A DNA stretch of 64,000 bases from Bacteroidales bacterium (GTDB lineage: Bacteria; Bacteroidota; Bacteroidia; Bacteroidales; FEN-979): the NCBI GenBank assembly GCA_028706295.1, contig JAQWBQ010000012.1:1-64000 (forward strand). Direction: 5' to 3'. Below, piece after piece: positions 16,340 to 25,613 of the stretch. How positions within the stretch are numbered: position 1 is the stretch's first letter; each line of letters opens with the position of its first letter. The notes under the pieces are model-generated. The model did not search any database. It had not been told where the DNA came from and worked only from the letters and a program-made list of their open reading frames with translations. The position numbers were made by a program, and so were the translations under genes.

Positions 16340-16917
16340 TCGAAAGAATACAGGCCTTATCCGGTATGGATCGGTTTTACCTTGTCGGAGGTACGGCGCT
16401 TGCTCTTTACCTGAATCACCGAAAATCGATCGATATAGATCTGTTTACAGCCGTATCATTCGATGAACAATCAATCCTTGAACATCTTACACTGGAATTG
16501 AATTTCGAACTGCACCACGCTTCAAAAAATACGTTGCGGGGCAGCATTGAAGGGGTAAAAACTGATATTATTGCCCATCAGTACCCTTTTGTCAAGGATC
16601 CGGTGATTCTGGAAGGGGTCAGATTACTTTCAATGCCGGACATTACCGCCATGAAACTCAATGCCATCTCCATTAACGGCCAACGGGTCAAGGACTTCAT
16701 CGATATTTATTTTCTCCTTGAACGATATTCATTGAATGAAATGATTGGCTTTTACCGAAAAAAATACACCCATCAAAATGATGCGATCGTTTTGAAAAGC
16801 CTTGCCTGGTTTGAAGATGTCGAACTTACAGATTGGCCGGAACTCATTGAAACACCAGATTTAAACTGGAACAAAGTAAAAAAGAGGCTGATCCAGACGG
16901 TAAAAGAATTTCATTAG
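16297..16917 (+). CDS. AbiEii/AbiGii-family nucleotidyltransferase toxin
   Basis: 206 aa. It carries the nucleotidyltransferase signature YLVGGTALALYLNHR followed by SIDIDLFT (GG..L and DxD, residues about 26-48), and the downstream KTDIIAHQYPF with MKLNAISINGQRVKDFIDIY that is typical of AbiEii/MenT proteins. In characterised members the enzyme adds nucleotides to tRNA 3' ends and blocks growth until neutralised by the upstream partner. The gene overlaps the DUF6922 antitoxin by 43 bp. The module lies just beyond the 3' end of a tRNA-Ala gene in an AT-rich patch, consistent with acquisition as accessory DNA. Classical AbiE antitoxins (AbiEi, winged-helix) are absent here, replaced by DUF6922. 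Confidence 0.9.
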   Translation: MPKTKAVDKKVLGLIERIQALSGMDRFYLVGGTALALYLNHRKSIDIDLFTAVSFDEQSILEHLTLELNFELHHASKNTLRGSIEGVKTDIIAHQYPFVKDPVILEGVRLLSMPDITAMKLNAISINGQRVKDFIDIYFLLERYSLNEMIGFYRKKYTHQNDAIVLKSLAWFEDVELTDWPELIETPDLNWNKVKKRLIQTVKEFH

Positions 16918-17016
16918 AAAAAAGCAAAGTAGTTGAACGCATCTTCAAATCGATAGCGAACCTGCTTCTGGTTAAATAATATATTAGATTACAAATATTT
17001 ACATGTCTTGGGGTAG

Positions 17017-17090
17017 TGGAGTATACCGGAGTCGAACCGGTGACTTCTGCATTGCGAACGCAGCGCTCTGGCCATCTGAGCTAATACCCC
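17017..17090 (-). tRNA. tRNA-Ala (anticodon CGC)
   Basis: The 74-nt minus-strand sequence folds into a full cloverleaf: acceptor GGGGTAT/ATACTCC with discriminator A; D stem GCTC/GAGC; anticodon stem CTGCG/TGCAG with loop TTCGCAA (anticodon CGC, reading GCG); a 5-nt variable loop; and T arm ACCGG-TTCGACT-CCGGT. The 3' CCA is not encoded. Its 3' end faces the toxin-antitoxin region. Confidence 0.96.
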
Positions 17091-17287
17091 GTATTGACCA
17101 CAGGTCAGTCGCCTGCAAAGATATCGCATATTTCCGGTTTGGGATTCCCCGGACCGAAGAAATTTTTTTCACCGGGAAATCCCTGTTTTCCGATCCGATC
17201 GATACCCACGCCGGGGATGATCCGCCTGGTTGCCTGCCGGGAGGGGAGACCCACACCAATTGACGGGTGTCAAACCCGCAATTTTCC

Positions 17288-17295
17288 TACTTTTG
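17288..17295 (+). promoter_or_regulatory. Putative promoter -7 box (TACTTTTG) for the UvrA-like gene
   Basis: TACTTTTG fits TAnnTTTG and lies 15 bp before ATG 17311. It sits inside the longer open frame that begins at 17230, so it argues for the internal ATG as the true start. Confidence 0.5.
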
Positions 17296-17310
17296 CATCA
17301 AACTACTGCC

Positions 17311-20300
17311 ATGAATCTTCCTGAAGACATTTCGATCACCCATGCCTCGGAAAACAACCTGGATTCGGTCAGTCTGACCTTTCCCAGGAACAAGCTGATC
17401 CTTGTCACCGGCGTGTCGGGATCCGGAAAGTCGTCCCTGGTGTTCGACGTCATCTATCGTGAAGCGGAAAGCCGCTACCTGGGCTCCTTTTCATCCTATG
17501 CCCGCATGTTCATGGGGAAGATGCACAAGCCGCAGGTGGAGCGGATCGACGGACTCTCGCCAGCCATCGCGCTGGATCAGCATGCGATGACCGCCAATCC
17601 CCGTTCCACGGTAGGAACGCTGACAGGCATCTATGACCTGCTCCGGCTTTTGTACGCCCGGGTCGGCGTGGTTGATCCGGACCAGCCTCCGTTCCCTGTG
17701 AACCGCTCCCTCTTCTCGTTCAATACTGCCGAAGGGGCCTGTAGCGCCTGTAAAGGATTGGGGGTGGAGGATTTTCTTGATCCGGAATTATTGGTATCGG
17801 ATGAAAACCGGACACTGCGGGAGGGCGCCCTCGTGATCACCGCTCCCAACGGCTATATCATCTATTCACAGGTAACCCTCGATGTCCTCGATCAGGTTTG
17901 CAGGGCTGAGGGATTTCACATCGACATTCCCTGGAAAGACCTTACGCCGGAGCAGAAACACATCATCCTTTACGGCAGCGATAAGATCGAAATCCCTTAT
18001 GGGAAACACCCACTCGAGTCGAGGATGCGCTGGAGCGGCATTACGGCCAAACCCAGGGAAATGGGTTATTACAAAGGAATTATTCCGGTGATGGAGAACA
18101 TCCTGCAGCGCGACCGGAATAAAAATATCCTACGGTTCGTACGTACCCGTGAATGCAGCGTGTGCCGGGGCAGAAGAATCAACGAAAAAGCGCGTTCCGT
18201 TAAAGTCGGGGGATTGTCGATCGACATGCTGGCAGATCTGCAGCTTGACCGGTTGCAGGAGCGGCTCGGAAACATGACTTTCCCTCCTTCAGTTGAAGCC
18301 ATCGTCAGCCCGGTGATGGCACAGGTAAACCGCCAGGTTGAAATGCTGAAACAGCTCGGCCTGGGCCATCTTTCGGCCGGCCGTGGCGCCGATACCCTGT
18401 CGGCCGGCGAAGTGCAAAGGCTGCGGCTGGCAACCCTTGCCACCATGGGACTGAGCGGGATGATCTTCATCTTCGATGAACCTTCCGTGGGGATGCATCC
18501 CTCCACGTTGCCCCGGTTGTTCGGATTGCTCAAAACCATCCGCGATCGTGGGAATACCGTGATTGTGGTGGAGCACGATCTGCAATTCATCGAACGGTGC
18601 GACTGGCTTATCGATATCGGTCCGGGACCGGGAATCAACGGGGGGACGGTACTGTACAACGGTCCGACCGGGGATATCAGCCGTGCCCCGCTCGAAACCA
18701 TCAGGAACAGCCGCACCCTTTCGATTTATCAGGGATTGGAGAAGACGGAACGATACATCCCACGTTCACCCGGACCGGGGGAGATCCGGCTGGAAGGGGC
18801 CCGTGCGCATAATCTCAGGAACATCACGGTCGCTTTCCGGCTGAAGGCGCTCAACGTGGTGACCGGCGTGTCGGGCGCAGGGAAGTCGACCCTTACCCAT
18901 GCAGTGCTGGAACAGGCGATGCGGAGTCTTTTGGAGGGCAGATCCCCGAATGATCCGTACTTTGATACCATCAGCGGTTGGGAACCGGTGAAGAAGCTGA
19001 TCGTAGTGGATCAATCGCCCATCGGCCGGACACCCCGGAGCAACCCGGCGACCTATACCGGTGTATTCGATCTCATCCGAGATCTTTTTGCCCAACAGCC
19101 CGAAGCGAGAGCGTGGGGATTCGACAAAAGCCGTTTTTCCTTCAACACTGAAGGAGGAAGATGTGAAACCTGCCAGGGAGCCGGCTATCAGCAGGTCGGA
19201 ATGCACTTCATGGGAAATGTGGAAGTGCCGTGTGAAACCTGTGAAGGACGACGTTTCGATGAAGGGACTTTATCGGTTCGTTACCAAGGAAAAAATATTT
19301 CCGAAATCCTTGACCTGACCGTATCGGAAGCGTTGCACTTCTTTTCCGGTGAACCCAGGATCATCCGCTACCTTGAGACGTTGAATGAAATCGGACTGGG
19401 ATATCTTACACTCGGGCAGCGGTCGTCGACCGTGAGCGGCGGAGAGGCACAACGCATCAAACTGGCGTCAGAACTGGTGAAATCGCAATCGGCACACACC
19501 CTCTACCTGCTCGACGAGCCGACCACGGGGCTGCATCCGGCTGATATCGCGGTATTGCTCCGGGCGATCAACCGGCTGATTGAACAAGGAAATACGGTCA
19601 TTGCCATCGAACATAACCTGACCTTCATCCATGCTGCCGATCAGGTCATCGACCTGGGTCCCGGCAGCGGAGCGGATGGGGGAAGACTGGTGGTCGCCGG
19701 AACGCCTGCGATGGTCATGGACTGCCCCTCATCACTTACAGGACGGGCACTCCGCGACGGGATTCAACCGCTCCTGCAACTCTTACAAACCAGCCGACCG
19801 GATCGGAAATCCCTACCACCTGATGGGAACTCTTTTATGGATGAAAAATCCGATACTGCCGTCACCGGTCCGGATTTACCGGTTCTTACTCCGGAGACTG
19901 CAGAAATTTCGCCGGTTGTCACGCTACGGGGTGTTACCACCCACAACCTGAAAAACATCTCCGTGGATATTCCGAGAAACAAAATCACGGTGATCACTGG
20001 CGTATCGGGATGCGGGAAGTCGTCGCTGGCCTTTGATACCATTCATGCCGAGGCCCAAAACCGTTTTATGGAGGGCTTTTCGCCTTATATCCGTTCCAGG
20101 ATCGGTATCAGGGAGAAACCCGACTTCGAATTCATCGGGGGGCTGGCCCCCACGCTGGCCCTGGAACAGTCAACCAACGCCGGAAATCCGCGATCGACGG
20201 TGGGGACGGTAACGGGAATTTATGACCTGTACCGGTTGTTGTTTTCAAGGACCGGGAAGCGGGAGGGGGAGGATGGCAACGATGAACGGCAGTACATCCG

Positions 20301-22470
20301 GCTTTCGCGACCGGCTTCATCCCTCTTCTCGTTTAACCATCAGCAGGGGGCCTGCAGGCAATGCGACGGGCTCGGCGAGGTGACCCGGTGCGATCCCGGC
20401 AAGCTGATCACCCATCCAGATCGATCCATCTTGTCGGGTGCCATGGATGGCACGAAAACGGGAAAATTTTACGGAGATCCTTATGGTCAGTATGTTGCCA
20501 CGATCCGCACTATCGGCCACCATCACGGGATCGATTTTTCGCTTCCCTGGAATGAGATACCTGATTCGGCAAAGGATCTCGTGATGAACGGGACGGGCGA
20601 TGAGCTCTATGAAGTTACCTGGGAATACAAGAGGGATCAGCGAACCGGCGCGCATCACTTTTCGGGAAAATGGACCGGGTTGTCGGCGCTCGTGGAGGCT
20701 GAATACCAGCGTAAACATGCCGATTCCCGTAACGAAGGGATGATGAATGTGCTGACAGTGATGCCCTGTCGCTCCTGCAAGGGAACCCGGCTCAGCCCGG
20801 AAGCGCTGGCCTGGTCCGTTGATGGGAAAGATATTGCCCGACTCTCTGATCTGCCCGTGGATGAAGCCCTCCGGTTCTTTTCAAACCCTGGAGCCGGACA
20901 ACAAAACCTGGCGGATCAAAAAGTTACAGCCTCCCTCACCCTTGAAATTCAAAAACGGTTGCAGACGCTTTCCGATTTCGGATTGTCTTATTTGCCCGCA
21001 AGCCGCCGGTTTTCATCTCTTTCGTTCGGAGAGCAGCGGCGGGTGCGCCTTGCCGCACAGCCCGGCTCCGGTCTCACGGGGATCATTTATGTTTTGGATG
21101 AACCGACCGCCGGACTGCATCCCGCCGATACCGGCAGACTGATGAAACAGCTGAAAGCGCTACGTGATGCGGGAAACACCCTGGTGATCGTTGAGCACGA
21201 CCGTGAAGTGATCCTTTCGGCCGACCACGTGATCGACCTCGGTCCGGGAGCCGGTTCCCACGGCGGAAAGGTGGTCGCTGAAGGTACCCCCGCGGAGCTG
21301 ATGCAGAACCCGGATTCGCTGACCGGCAGGTACCTGTTGGCATTGGCCTGCAATAACCCGGAGCCTTCGCGTCAACCGGTCCCTGAAGGATCGGGATTGT
21401 GTCGGGATTTCGACCAAAGTCAAAGTTCCGGCCTTAGAGAAGATGGGAATGACGCTAATCCCGGTTCTCTGATTACCGGCACGGGCGCCGGGCTTCTGCC
21501 TGACGTCGGTCCCAAGACACCGGCCCTGACCATCCGGGGCGCAATGATCCATAACCTGAAGGGATTCGACGTGCAATTCCCCGCCGCTGCTTGCACCGTC
21601 ATCACCGGGGTCTCGGGGAGCGGAAAGTCGAGCCTGGTCTTTGACCTGATTCATGCCTCCTGGCTGAATGGTAAGCCGACAGGATGCCGGTCGATCGAAG
21701 GTTTTGAAAAGTTCGGCAAGGTGATCGGCGTCGGACAGCCCGCGGAATTCATTTCACCGGTGTCGACGGTAGCGACCTATTCCGGTATTTTTAATGCGAT
21801 CAGGGAGTTATTTTCACAACAGCCGGCCGCCCGGGAGGCGGGCCTTACCCGGAATCATTTTTCGTTTCTGAACAAATCAGGCCAGTGCCCCGTTTGCGAA
21901 GGATCGGGCACCTTGCGGACCCGGCTCGATTTTCTCCCCGAAGTGGTTACTGTATGTGAACAGTGTAAGGGAAACCGTTACCGGGAAGAGATCCTGGCGG
22001 TTAAATACCGGGGAAAGAATATCGGCGATGTGCTGAATATGACCGTTAACGAGGCGGCGGAGTTCTTTTCGGGCAGTAAAAAGATTGTGGAAGGCTTGCT
22101 TATGCTGTCCGGTACCGGACTGGAATACCTGACACTCGGGCAATCGCTGAACACGTTGTCGGGCGGGGAGGCCCGGCGTTTACACCTGACCGTGGAACTG
22201 ATGAAGCCGGTGAAGGGTCCTTCGCTGTATCTTTTCGATGAACCCTCGACCGGACTTCATTTTGAAGATGTTAACCGGTTATGGACTGTTTTCAGGAATC
22301 TCCTGCAAAAGGGCCATACCCTCCTCGTAATCGAAAATGATCCGGAATTCCTGACCCGTGCCGATTATATCGTTGAGCTGGGGCCGGAGGGAGGTGACCG
22401 GGGGGGCTATCTCAGTTCCGCTTTCTGGCGTTCACGATCAAAAAGTAGAGAAGAAAACCGGCCGAAATGA
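17311..22470 (+). CDS. Double-length UvrA-like ABC ATPase (four ABC modules, no UvrB-binding insert)
   Basis: 1719 aa, nearly twice a normal UvrA (about 940 aa). It is a tandem fusion of two UvrA-like halves, so four ATPase modules. Walker A motifs are [38 protein letters not shown] and [16 protein letters not shown] signatures are [36 protein letters not shown] (degenerate) and [11 protein letters not shown]. Walker B motifs are [41 protein letters not shown] and [13 protein letters not shown]. CxxC zinc knuckles (for example [11 protein letters not shown] and CETCEGRRF) recur in each module. After the first Walker A of each half the sequence runs straight to FSFN..GAC..C.G, so the UvrB-binding domain of repair UvrA is missing. 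This resembles UvrA2/DrrC-type proteins linked to drug tolerance, not UvrABC excision. The start is set by the promoter at 17288. Confidence 0.9.
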   Translation: MNLPEDISITHASENNLDSVSLTFPRNKLILVTGVSGSGKSSLVFDVIYREAESRYLGSFSSYARMFMGKMHKPQVERIDGLSPAIALDQHAMTANPRSTVGTLTGIYDLLRLLYARVGVVDPDQPPFPVNRSLFSFNTAEGACSACKGLGVEDFLDPELLVSDENRTLREGALVITAPNGYIIYSQVTLDVLDQVCRAEGFHIDIPWKDLTPEQKHIILYGSDKIEIPYGKHPLESRMRWSGITAKPREMGYYKGIIPVMENILQRDRNKNILRFVRTRECSVCRGRRINEKARSVKVGGLSIDMLADLQLDRLQERLGNMTFPPSVEAIVSPVMAQVNRQVEMLKQLGLGHLSAGRGADTLSAGEVQRLRLATLATMGLSGMIFIFDEPSVGMHPSTLPRLFGLLKTIRDRGNTVIVVEHDLQFIERCDWLIDIGPGPGINGGTVLYNGPTGDISRAPLETIRNSRTLSIYQGLEKTERYIPRSPGPGEIRLEGARAHNLRNITVAFRLKALNVVTGVSGAGKSTLTHAVLEQAMRSLLEGRSPNDPYFDTISGWEPVKKLIVVDQSPIGRTPRSNPATYTGVFDLIRDLFAQQPEARAWGFDKSRFSFNTEGGRCETCQGAGYQQVGMHFMGNVEVPCETCEGRRFDEGTLSVRYQGKNISEILDLTVSEALHFFSGEPRIIRYLETLNEIGLGYLTLGQRSSTVSGGEAQRIKLASELVKSQSAHTLYLLDEPTTGLHPADIAVLLRAINRLIEQGNTVIAIEHNLTFIHAADQVIDLGPGSGADGGRLVVAGTPAMVMDCPSSLTGRALRDGIQPLLQLLQTSRPDRKSLPPDGNSFMDEKSDTAVTGPDLPVLTPETAEISPVVTLRGVTTHNLKNISVDIPRNKITVITGVSGCGKSSLAFDTIHAEAQNRFMEGFSPYIRSRIGIREKPDFEFIGGLAPTLALEQSTNAGNPRSTVGTVTGIYDLYRLLFSRTGKREGEDGNDERQYIRLSRPASSLFSFNHQQGACRQCDGLGEVTRCDPGKLITHPDRSILSGAMDGTKTGKFYGDPYGQYVATIRTIGHHHGIDFSLPWNEIPDSAKDLVMNGTGDELYEVTWEYKRDQRTGAHHFSGKWTGLSALVEAEYQRKHADSRNEGMMNVLTVMPCRSCKGTRLSPEALAWSVDGKDIARLSDLPVDEALRFFSNPGAGQQNLADQKVTASLTLEIQKRLQTLSDFGLSYLPASRRFSSLSFGEQRRVRLAAQPGSGLTGIIYVLDEPTAGLHPADTGRLMKQLKALRDAGNTLVIVEHDREVILSADHVIDLGPGAGSHGGKVVAEGTPAELMQNPDSLTGRYLLALACNNPEPSRQPVPEGSGLCRDFDQSQSSGLREDGNDANPGSLITGTGAGLLPDVGPKTPALTIRGAMIHNLKGFDVQFPAAACTVITGVSGSGKSSLVFDLIHASWLNGKPTGCRSIEGFEKFGKVIGVGQPAEFISPVSTVATYSGIFNAIRELFSQQPAAREAGLTRNHFSFLNKSGQCPVCEGSGTLRTRLDFLPEVVTVCEQCKGNRYREEILAVKYRGKNIGDVLNMTVNEAAEFFSGSKKIVEGLLMLSGTGLEYLTLGQSLNTLSGGEARRLHLTVELMKPVKGPSLYLFDEPSTGLHFEDVNRLWTVFRNLLQKGHTLLVIENDPEFLTRADYIVELGPEGGDRGGYLSSAFWRSRSKSREENRPK

Positions 22471-22771
22471 AGACCAGTTCAATTCCCATCGGGAGCAGGG
22501 AGTTGTAATCCTTTACCCAACTGATACGGCCTGCCTGGCTCATACTCTCAATGACGATCAGCCCGGCGCCGGCCAGAAAGGCCACAAGCCCCCATTTCAG
22601 GGTGGGATAACGGTTCTCCTCACTGACGGCCGAAACCGGATTAAGTATCCCGGCTTTTTCAATGTGACCGGCTTTGATGATCTTCCGCTTCAGCAGAAAA
22701 TCGGTGAACATCTTTATGAGATGATAGACCCCAAAAAAGACAATAGCGGTTATTAGTGCATCCTGCATCAT
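22412..22771 (-). CDS. Small membrane protein, unknown function
   Basis: 119 aa with three hydrophobic helices (about 5-23 ALITAIVFFGVYHLIKMFT, 58-78 LKWGLVAFLAGAGLIVIE, 95-113 [18 protein letters not shown]) and a basic end NARKRN. It resembles the DUF6249 type of small integral membrane protein, but that assignment is weak. The 3' end overlaps the convergent UvrA-like gene by 59 bp. It is divergently oriented from the ECF sigma factor 116 bp away, a layout in which both may share a control region. ATG 22771 or 22768 could be the start. Confidence 0.7.
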   Translation of the reverse strand: MMQDALITAIVFFGVYHLIKMFTDFLLKRKIIKAGHIEKAGILNPVSAVSEENRYPTLKWGLVAFLAGAGLIVIESMSQAGRISWVKDYNSLLPMGIELVFISAGFLLYFLIVNARKRN

Positions 22772-22887
22772 GGTTTTAAATTTTAAGTTTGCACCATAGG
22801 TCGATAATTTCGGAGAAAGGTTGCAGTTTTTTCGAAAATAATTTCTAAAAGTGCAACTTTTTTACTTTTCCTTCGCCCAATGACCTG

Positions 22888-23463
22888 ATGGATGATCTGA
22901 CACTTGTTGAACAGGTGAAAAACGGGAATACCCATGCATTCAGATTTTTGGTTGAAAAATACAAAAATCTCGTGTGGCATATAGTGATGCGGATGGTCGA
23001 CCGGCGCGACGCGGAGGATCTTGCCCAGGATATTTTCATGAAGGTATTCCGCGATATCGGAAAATTCCGGGGAGATTCAAAATTGTCAACCTGGATCGGT
23101 TCAATCACGTATCACGGTTGCATCGACCATCTCCGGAAACACAGGAAAAACCAGGAAGTCATCATCGAGGAGTACACGCCGTCGATGCTGGCCCGCGTCG
23201 ACTTCACCGACCCGGTAAACAACCATGACCGTGGCGTTCTGAAGAAACTGGTGCATCAAATACTGGAAACGATGCCGGTTTCTTACCGTACCGTGATCAC
23301 CCTCTATCATCTCGAAGGGTTTACTTACCCCGAGATTGCAGGGATTACCGGGATGCCTGAAGGAACCGTGAAAAGCTACCTGAGCCGGGGCCGGCAGATC
23401 ATTCAGGAACAGATGACCAGGCTGGTGCCCGATATCCGGATGGTTCTCTTTGAAAAAAATTAA
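22888..23463 (+). CDS. ECF-type RNA polymerase sigma factor
   Basis: 191 aa. Region 2 (about 10-80) shows LVEKYKNLVWHIVMRMV, DAEDLAQDIFMKVF and FRGDSKLSTWIGSITYHGCID. Region 4 (about 130-180) shows MPVSYRTVITLYHLEG, FTYPEIAGITGMPEGTVKSYLSRGR, a helix-turn-helix for the -35/-33 element. A linker of about 35 residues joins them and no region 3 is present, so it is an ECF sigma. The gene immediately downstream (9 bp away) encodes a small single- or double-pass membrane protein that may act as the anti-sigma factor. A matching autoregulated promoter was not recognised in the 116-bp upstream gap, which contains a weak inverted repeat GTTGCA/TGCAAC (22820-22857). Confidence 0.95.
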   Translation: MDDLTLVEQVKNGNTHAFRFLVEKYKNLVWHIVMRMVDRRDAEDLAQDIFMKVFRDIGKFRGDSKLSTWIGSITYHGCIDHLRKHRKNQEVIIEEYTPSMLARVDFTDPVNNHDRGVLKKLVHQILETMPVSYRTVITLYHLEGFTYPEIAGITGMPEGTVKSYLSRGRQIIQEQMTRLVPDIRMVLFEKN

Positions 23464-23472
23464 CTACTTTTG

Positions 23473-23868
23473 ATGATGAAGAACAACTTTTTTCAGATGA
23501 ATAACGATAAACCGGGAGACGGATTGAATCACCTGATCGACGAAGCGTTACACGAATTCTCCGATCCCCCGTTCAGGGATGACTTTACGGAAAAACTCCT
23601 CACGAGGTTGCAGAAAAAGCTGGAATGGCAGGAGCTGATCCTGAATTTCAGCCTGAAAATAATCCTTGTACTCGGAACCCTCGGTATCCTGACGGGGATC
23701 TTGTACCTCACCTACCGCCCACAGGACCTTCCCCTTGTCGCGAACCTCACCGGCGCATGGAAACCTGTTGTAACCGTTGCATCCCTCCTGTTTTTCACCT
23801 TCCTGTTCGACCAGATCCTTCTGCCGACCTTATTCCGGAAAAAGAGGCCGACCGATAACAATGCTTAG
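23473..23868 (+). CDS. Small membrane protein paired with the sigma factor (possible anti-sigma)
   Basis: About 131 aa. The N-terminal 55 residues are soluble and acidic (LNHLIDEALHEFSDPPFRDDFTEKL), followed by two hydrophobic segments (about 55-82 ILNFSLKIILVLGTLGILTGILYLTY and 98-118 VTVASLLFFTFLFDQILLP) and a basic tail. The stop of the sigma gene lies 9 bp upstream, so both are on one transcript. An N-terminal cytoplasmic helix plus membrane anchor fits an anti-sigma role, but no ZAS (HxxxCxxC) motif is present and no family was recognised. ATG 23473 and 23476 are both possible starts; an upstream TTG is less likely. Confidence 0.75.
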   Translation: MMKNNFFQMNNDKPGDGLNHLIDEALHEFSDPPFRDDFTEKLLTRLQKKLEWQELILNFSLKIILVLGTLGILTGILYLTYRPQDLPLVANLTGAWKPVVTVASLLFFTFLFDQILLPTLFRKKRPTDNNA

Positions 23869-23960
23869 AAAACCGCATCAAGCGGAGGTTTCCGACGCTT
23901 TATTCTTTTTGCAATCCATGTTCCGGGTTGTTTCACGGGTAAGAAAGACTTGGAAAGGAC

Positions 23961-23989
23961 AAAAAAAATCGCCTCATTGGGTTGAGGCG
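23961..23989 (-). terminator. Intrinsic terminator (minus strand)
   Basis: The stem CGCCTCA/TGAGGCG (23970-23976 with 23983-23989, 6-nt loop) is followed on the minus strand by A and then eight Ts (complement of 23961-23968). On the plus strand the stem is followed by GGGA and five Ts, so it may work weakly in that direction too, ending the sigma-factor transcript. Confidence 0.88.
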
Positions 23990-24121
23990 GGATTTTTCAT
24001 CCGCTGATCCACTGGATCACGGAACAGCTCGAAGCTTGATTAATAGTCCATCTTCGATGGATCATCTCCAGAATTTGAACGTTAGATGTGCTATTTTGTA
24101 GCTCGTTGAAATTTTAGAGTT
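23961..24121 (-). ncRNA. Candidate structured small RNA of about 160 nt
   Basis: Between two convergent genes, the minus strand carries a full transcription unit: promoter (24127-24157), about 160 nt of hairpin-rich sequence and an intrinsic terminator (23961-23989). Predicted hairpins, in transcript order, are GCTA-CAAAA-TAGC (24090-24102), TCCATC-GAA-GATGGA (24047-24061), AGCT-TCG-AGCT (24026-24036), TGATCCA-G-TGGATCA (24005-24019) and the terminator stem. It does not match the SRP RNA, tmRNA or RNase P signatures I know. A 22-codon open frame (24065 to 23997, starting MIHRRWTIN and ending QWISG) lies inside, with only a weak ribosome site, so a small protein or leader peptide cannot be excluded. 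The rest of the gap 23869-24259 shows nothing else. Confidence 0.55.
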
Positions 24122-24126
24122 CTTAG

Positions 24127-24157
24127 CAAATGTACCCTGTTCAGGGCGGTTTGTCAA
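24127..24157 (-). promoter_or_regulatory. Bacteroidota-type promoter with dyad in the spacer
   Basis: On the minus strand, TTG (complement of 24155-24157, within CTTGACAA) is followed by 20 bp and then TACATTTG (24127-24134), an exact TAnnTTTG -7 element. The spacer contains a perfect dyad, CCCTG-AA-CAGGG (24135-24146), abutting the -7 box, which looks like an operator. Transcription would begin near 24121 and run into the terminator at 23989-23961. Confidence 0.65.
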
Positions 24158-24259
24158 GTTTTATTAACAATTCTTAACATAACATTTTTTCACCCTGACA
24201 GAAGAAATTTTCCCGGTTCCCGGAATCTTTGAAACTTCAATAAAATAAGGTCAATCGGA

Positions 24260-24898
24260 TTACCACAGGGGTTTGCCCGGAATGCCTTTTTTAACGGGTA
24301 TCAACTGCGAGATCCCGTCCCAGACGTAATAGAACTCATCGGGGGCGTACCGTTCACTCAGGCGGAAGATCAGGTGCCGGTCGAAGGTGAACATAATATC
24401 ACCTTGTTCCATTTGGATCCGGATGGCTGAAACGGGATAGGAAATTTTGTCAGTGCTGATGTCGTCGAGATCGACATCGATCTTACCCAGCTTGCGCACC
24501 GTCCCGTTTTTGAAAAGATAGGCGCGGAGCTCCGAATCAAATTCGTATTTTGATTCCCAGATAATGACGGTTCCGTCGGCTGAATTGGAGGTCCGGTAAA
24601 AATAGAACCGGGTATCTTCGGAAAAATTGACGGTATCAAATTCATTTACGGGCTGATCCTTCCGGTTGTTCTTGAACACTGCGACCCACATATCGACCTG
24701 CCAGGTGCGCCACACCACCCCGATGACCGTGGAAGGGTCGAGGTTATAACACGGACCCATCCGCAGGGTGTCGTAACGACGGATGACCTGGTTGCGTTGC
24801 GGGGTGAAAGAGGTAAAATTCCGGGTTTGTGATTGAACCGGCTCAAAGGAAAAGAGTGACAGGACAATCAATATAAAAAATTTGGTCAGTGTATCCAT
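24260..24898 (-). CDS. Exported protein of unknown function
   Basis: 212 aa from ATG 24898, giving a signal peptide (TLTKFFILIVLSLFSFEPVQSQ); an upstream in-frame ATG adds MPIMP and is less suitable. The mature part is beta-rich with many aromatic residues (VIGVVWRTWQVDMWVAVF, RFYFYRTSN, FYYVWDGISQLIPV) and a single Cys, and lacks a lipobox. No domain was recognised. The charged pattern SELRAYLFKNGTVRKLGKIDVDLDD and the repeated two-strand units suggest a compact beta-sandwich. It is likely periplasmic. It stands 53 bp downstream of the dedA-family gene on the same strand and may be co-transcribed. Confidence 0.75.
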   Translation of the reverse strand: MDTLTKFFILIVLSLFSFEPVQSQTRNFTSFTPQRNQVIRRYDTLRMGPCYNLDPSTVIGVVWRTWQVDMWVAVFKNNRKDQPVNEFDTVNFSEDTRFYFYRTSNSADGTVIIWESKYEFDSELRAYLFKNGTVRKLGKIDVDLDDISTDKISYPVSAIRIQMEQGDIMFTFDRHLIFRLSERYAPDEFYYVWDGISQLIPVKKGIPGKPLW

Positions 24899-24951
24899 AG
24901 GCATGATCGGCATTAATCATGAAACAGTGAAGGGAGCTTTACTTATGCAAG

Positions 24952-25593
24952 TTAATAAGTTTTGGTTTTATCCCGGTCCCGGGCTTCTTTTTTCATTTTG
25001 ATCGTACCGCGGATCAGCAGCGTCATCGTGACGAAGGTTATACCCAGCACGATGTATTCGATATGATCGACCGATGAAGGGATCTGGGTGCCGACCAGGT
25101 ACCCGAGTGGGATGAGCATTGCCGACCAGAGCAGGGCTCCTGTCACATTCAGGATGTTGAATTTCCAGAAATTCATATCAATGGCGCCGGCGAGGATGGG
25201 TACAAAAGTCCTGACAACCGGGAGGAACCGGCCTCCGATCAATGCCAGCGCCCCGTATTTTTCATAATATTGATTGGTTTTCTCCAGGTGTTTTTTCTTA
25301 AAGATCCAGGTATCTTTTTTCTGAAAAAGACGCTGCCCGAGAACTTTTCCTGTGAGAAAGCCGGTGATGTTGCCTATAAATGCCGCAAGAGCGACGGTGA
25401 AAACCAGCAGAAAAATGTTCACGTCCAGATCTTTTGATCCGCATAGCAAACCTGCCGTGACCAGTAGCGCATCGCCCGGAAAGATGAAACCGATCACCAA
25501 TCCCGTCTCGGCAAAGATCACAATCAGCAACAGCAACAATCCTCCGTAATGGATGAGTTGTTCCGAATTAAACAGTACCTCAATGAAATCCAC
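24952..25593 (-). CDS. DedA-family (VTT domain) membrane protein
   Basis: 213 aa inner-membrane protein. The VTT/SNARE-associated domain shows the re-entrant motif FAETGLVIGFIFPGDALLVTAG, then GNITGFLTGKVLGQRLF and GGRFLPVVRTFVPILAGAIDM with the functionally important Arg, and about five hydrophobic segments. DedA proteins are undecaprenyl-phosphate or phospholipid flippases or translocases needed for membrane homeostasis. Length is normal for the family (about 200-220). The start is GTG at 25593, the only reasonable one before the domain. It is followed by the exported unknown gene and preceded 20 bp upstream by the small DUF2007-like gene on the same strand. Confidence 0.93.
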   Translation of the reverse strand: MDFIEVLFNSEQLIHYGGLLLLLIVIFAETGLVIGFIFPGDALLVTAGLLCGSKDLDVNIFLLVFTVALAAFIGNITGFLTGKVLGQRLFQKKDTWIFKKKHLEKTNQYYEKYGALALIGGRFLPVVRTFVPILAGAIDMNFWKFNILNVTGALLWSAMLIPLGYLVGTQIPSSVDHIEYIVLGITFVTMTLLIRGTIKMKKEARDRDKTKTY

Positions 25594-25613
25594 TTACCCT
25601 CCTCCGATGTTCC

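Noticed and set aside
17230-17310. Upstream extension of the UvrA-like protein from 17230
   Set aside because: The added 27 residues are not UvrA-like and overlap the promoter box at 17288-17295. ATG 17311 starts the conserved sequence.
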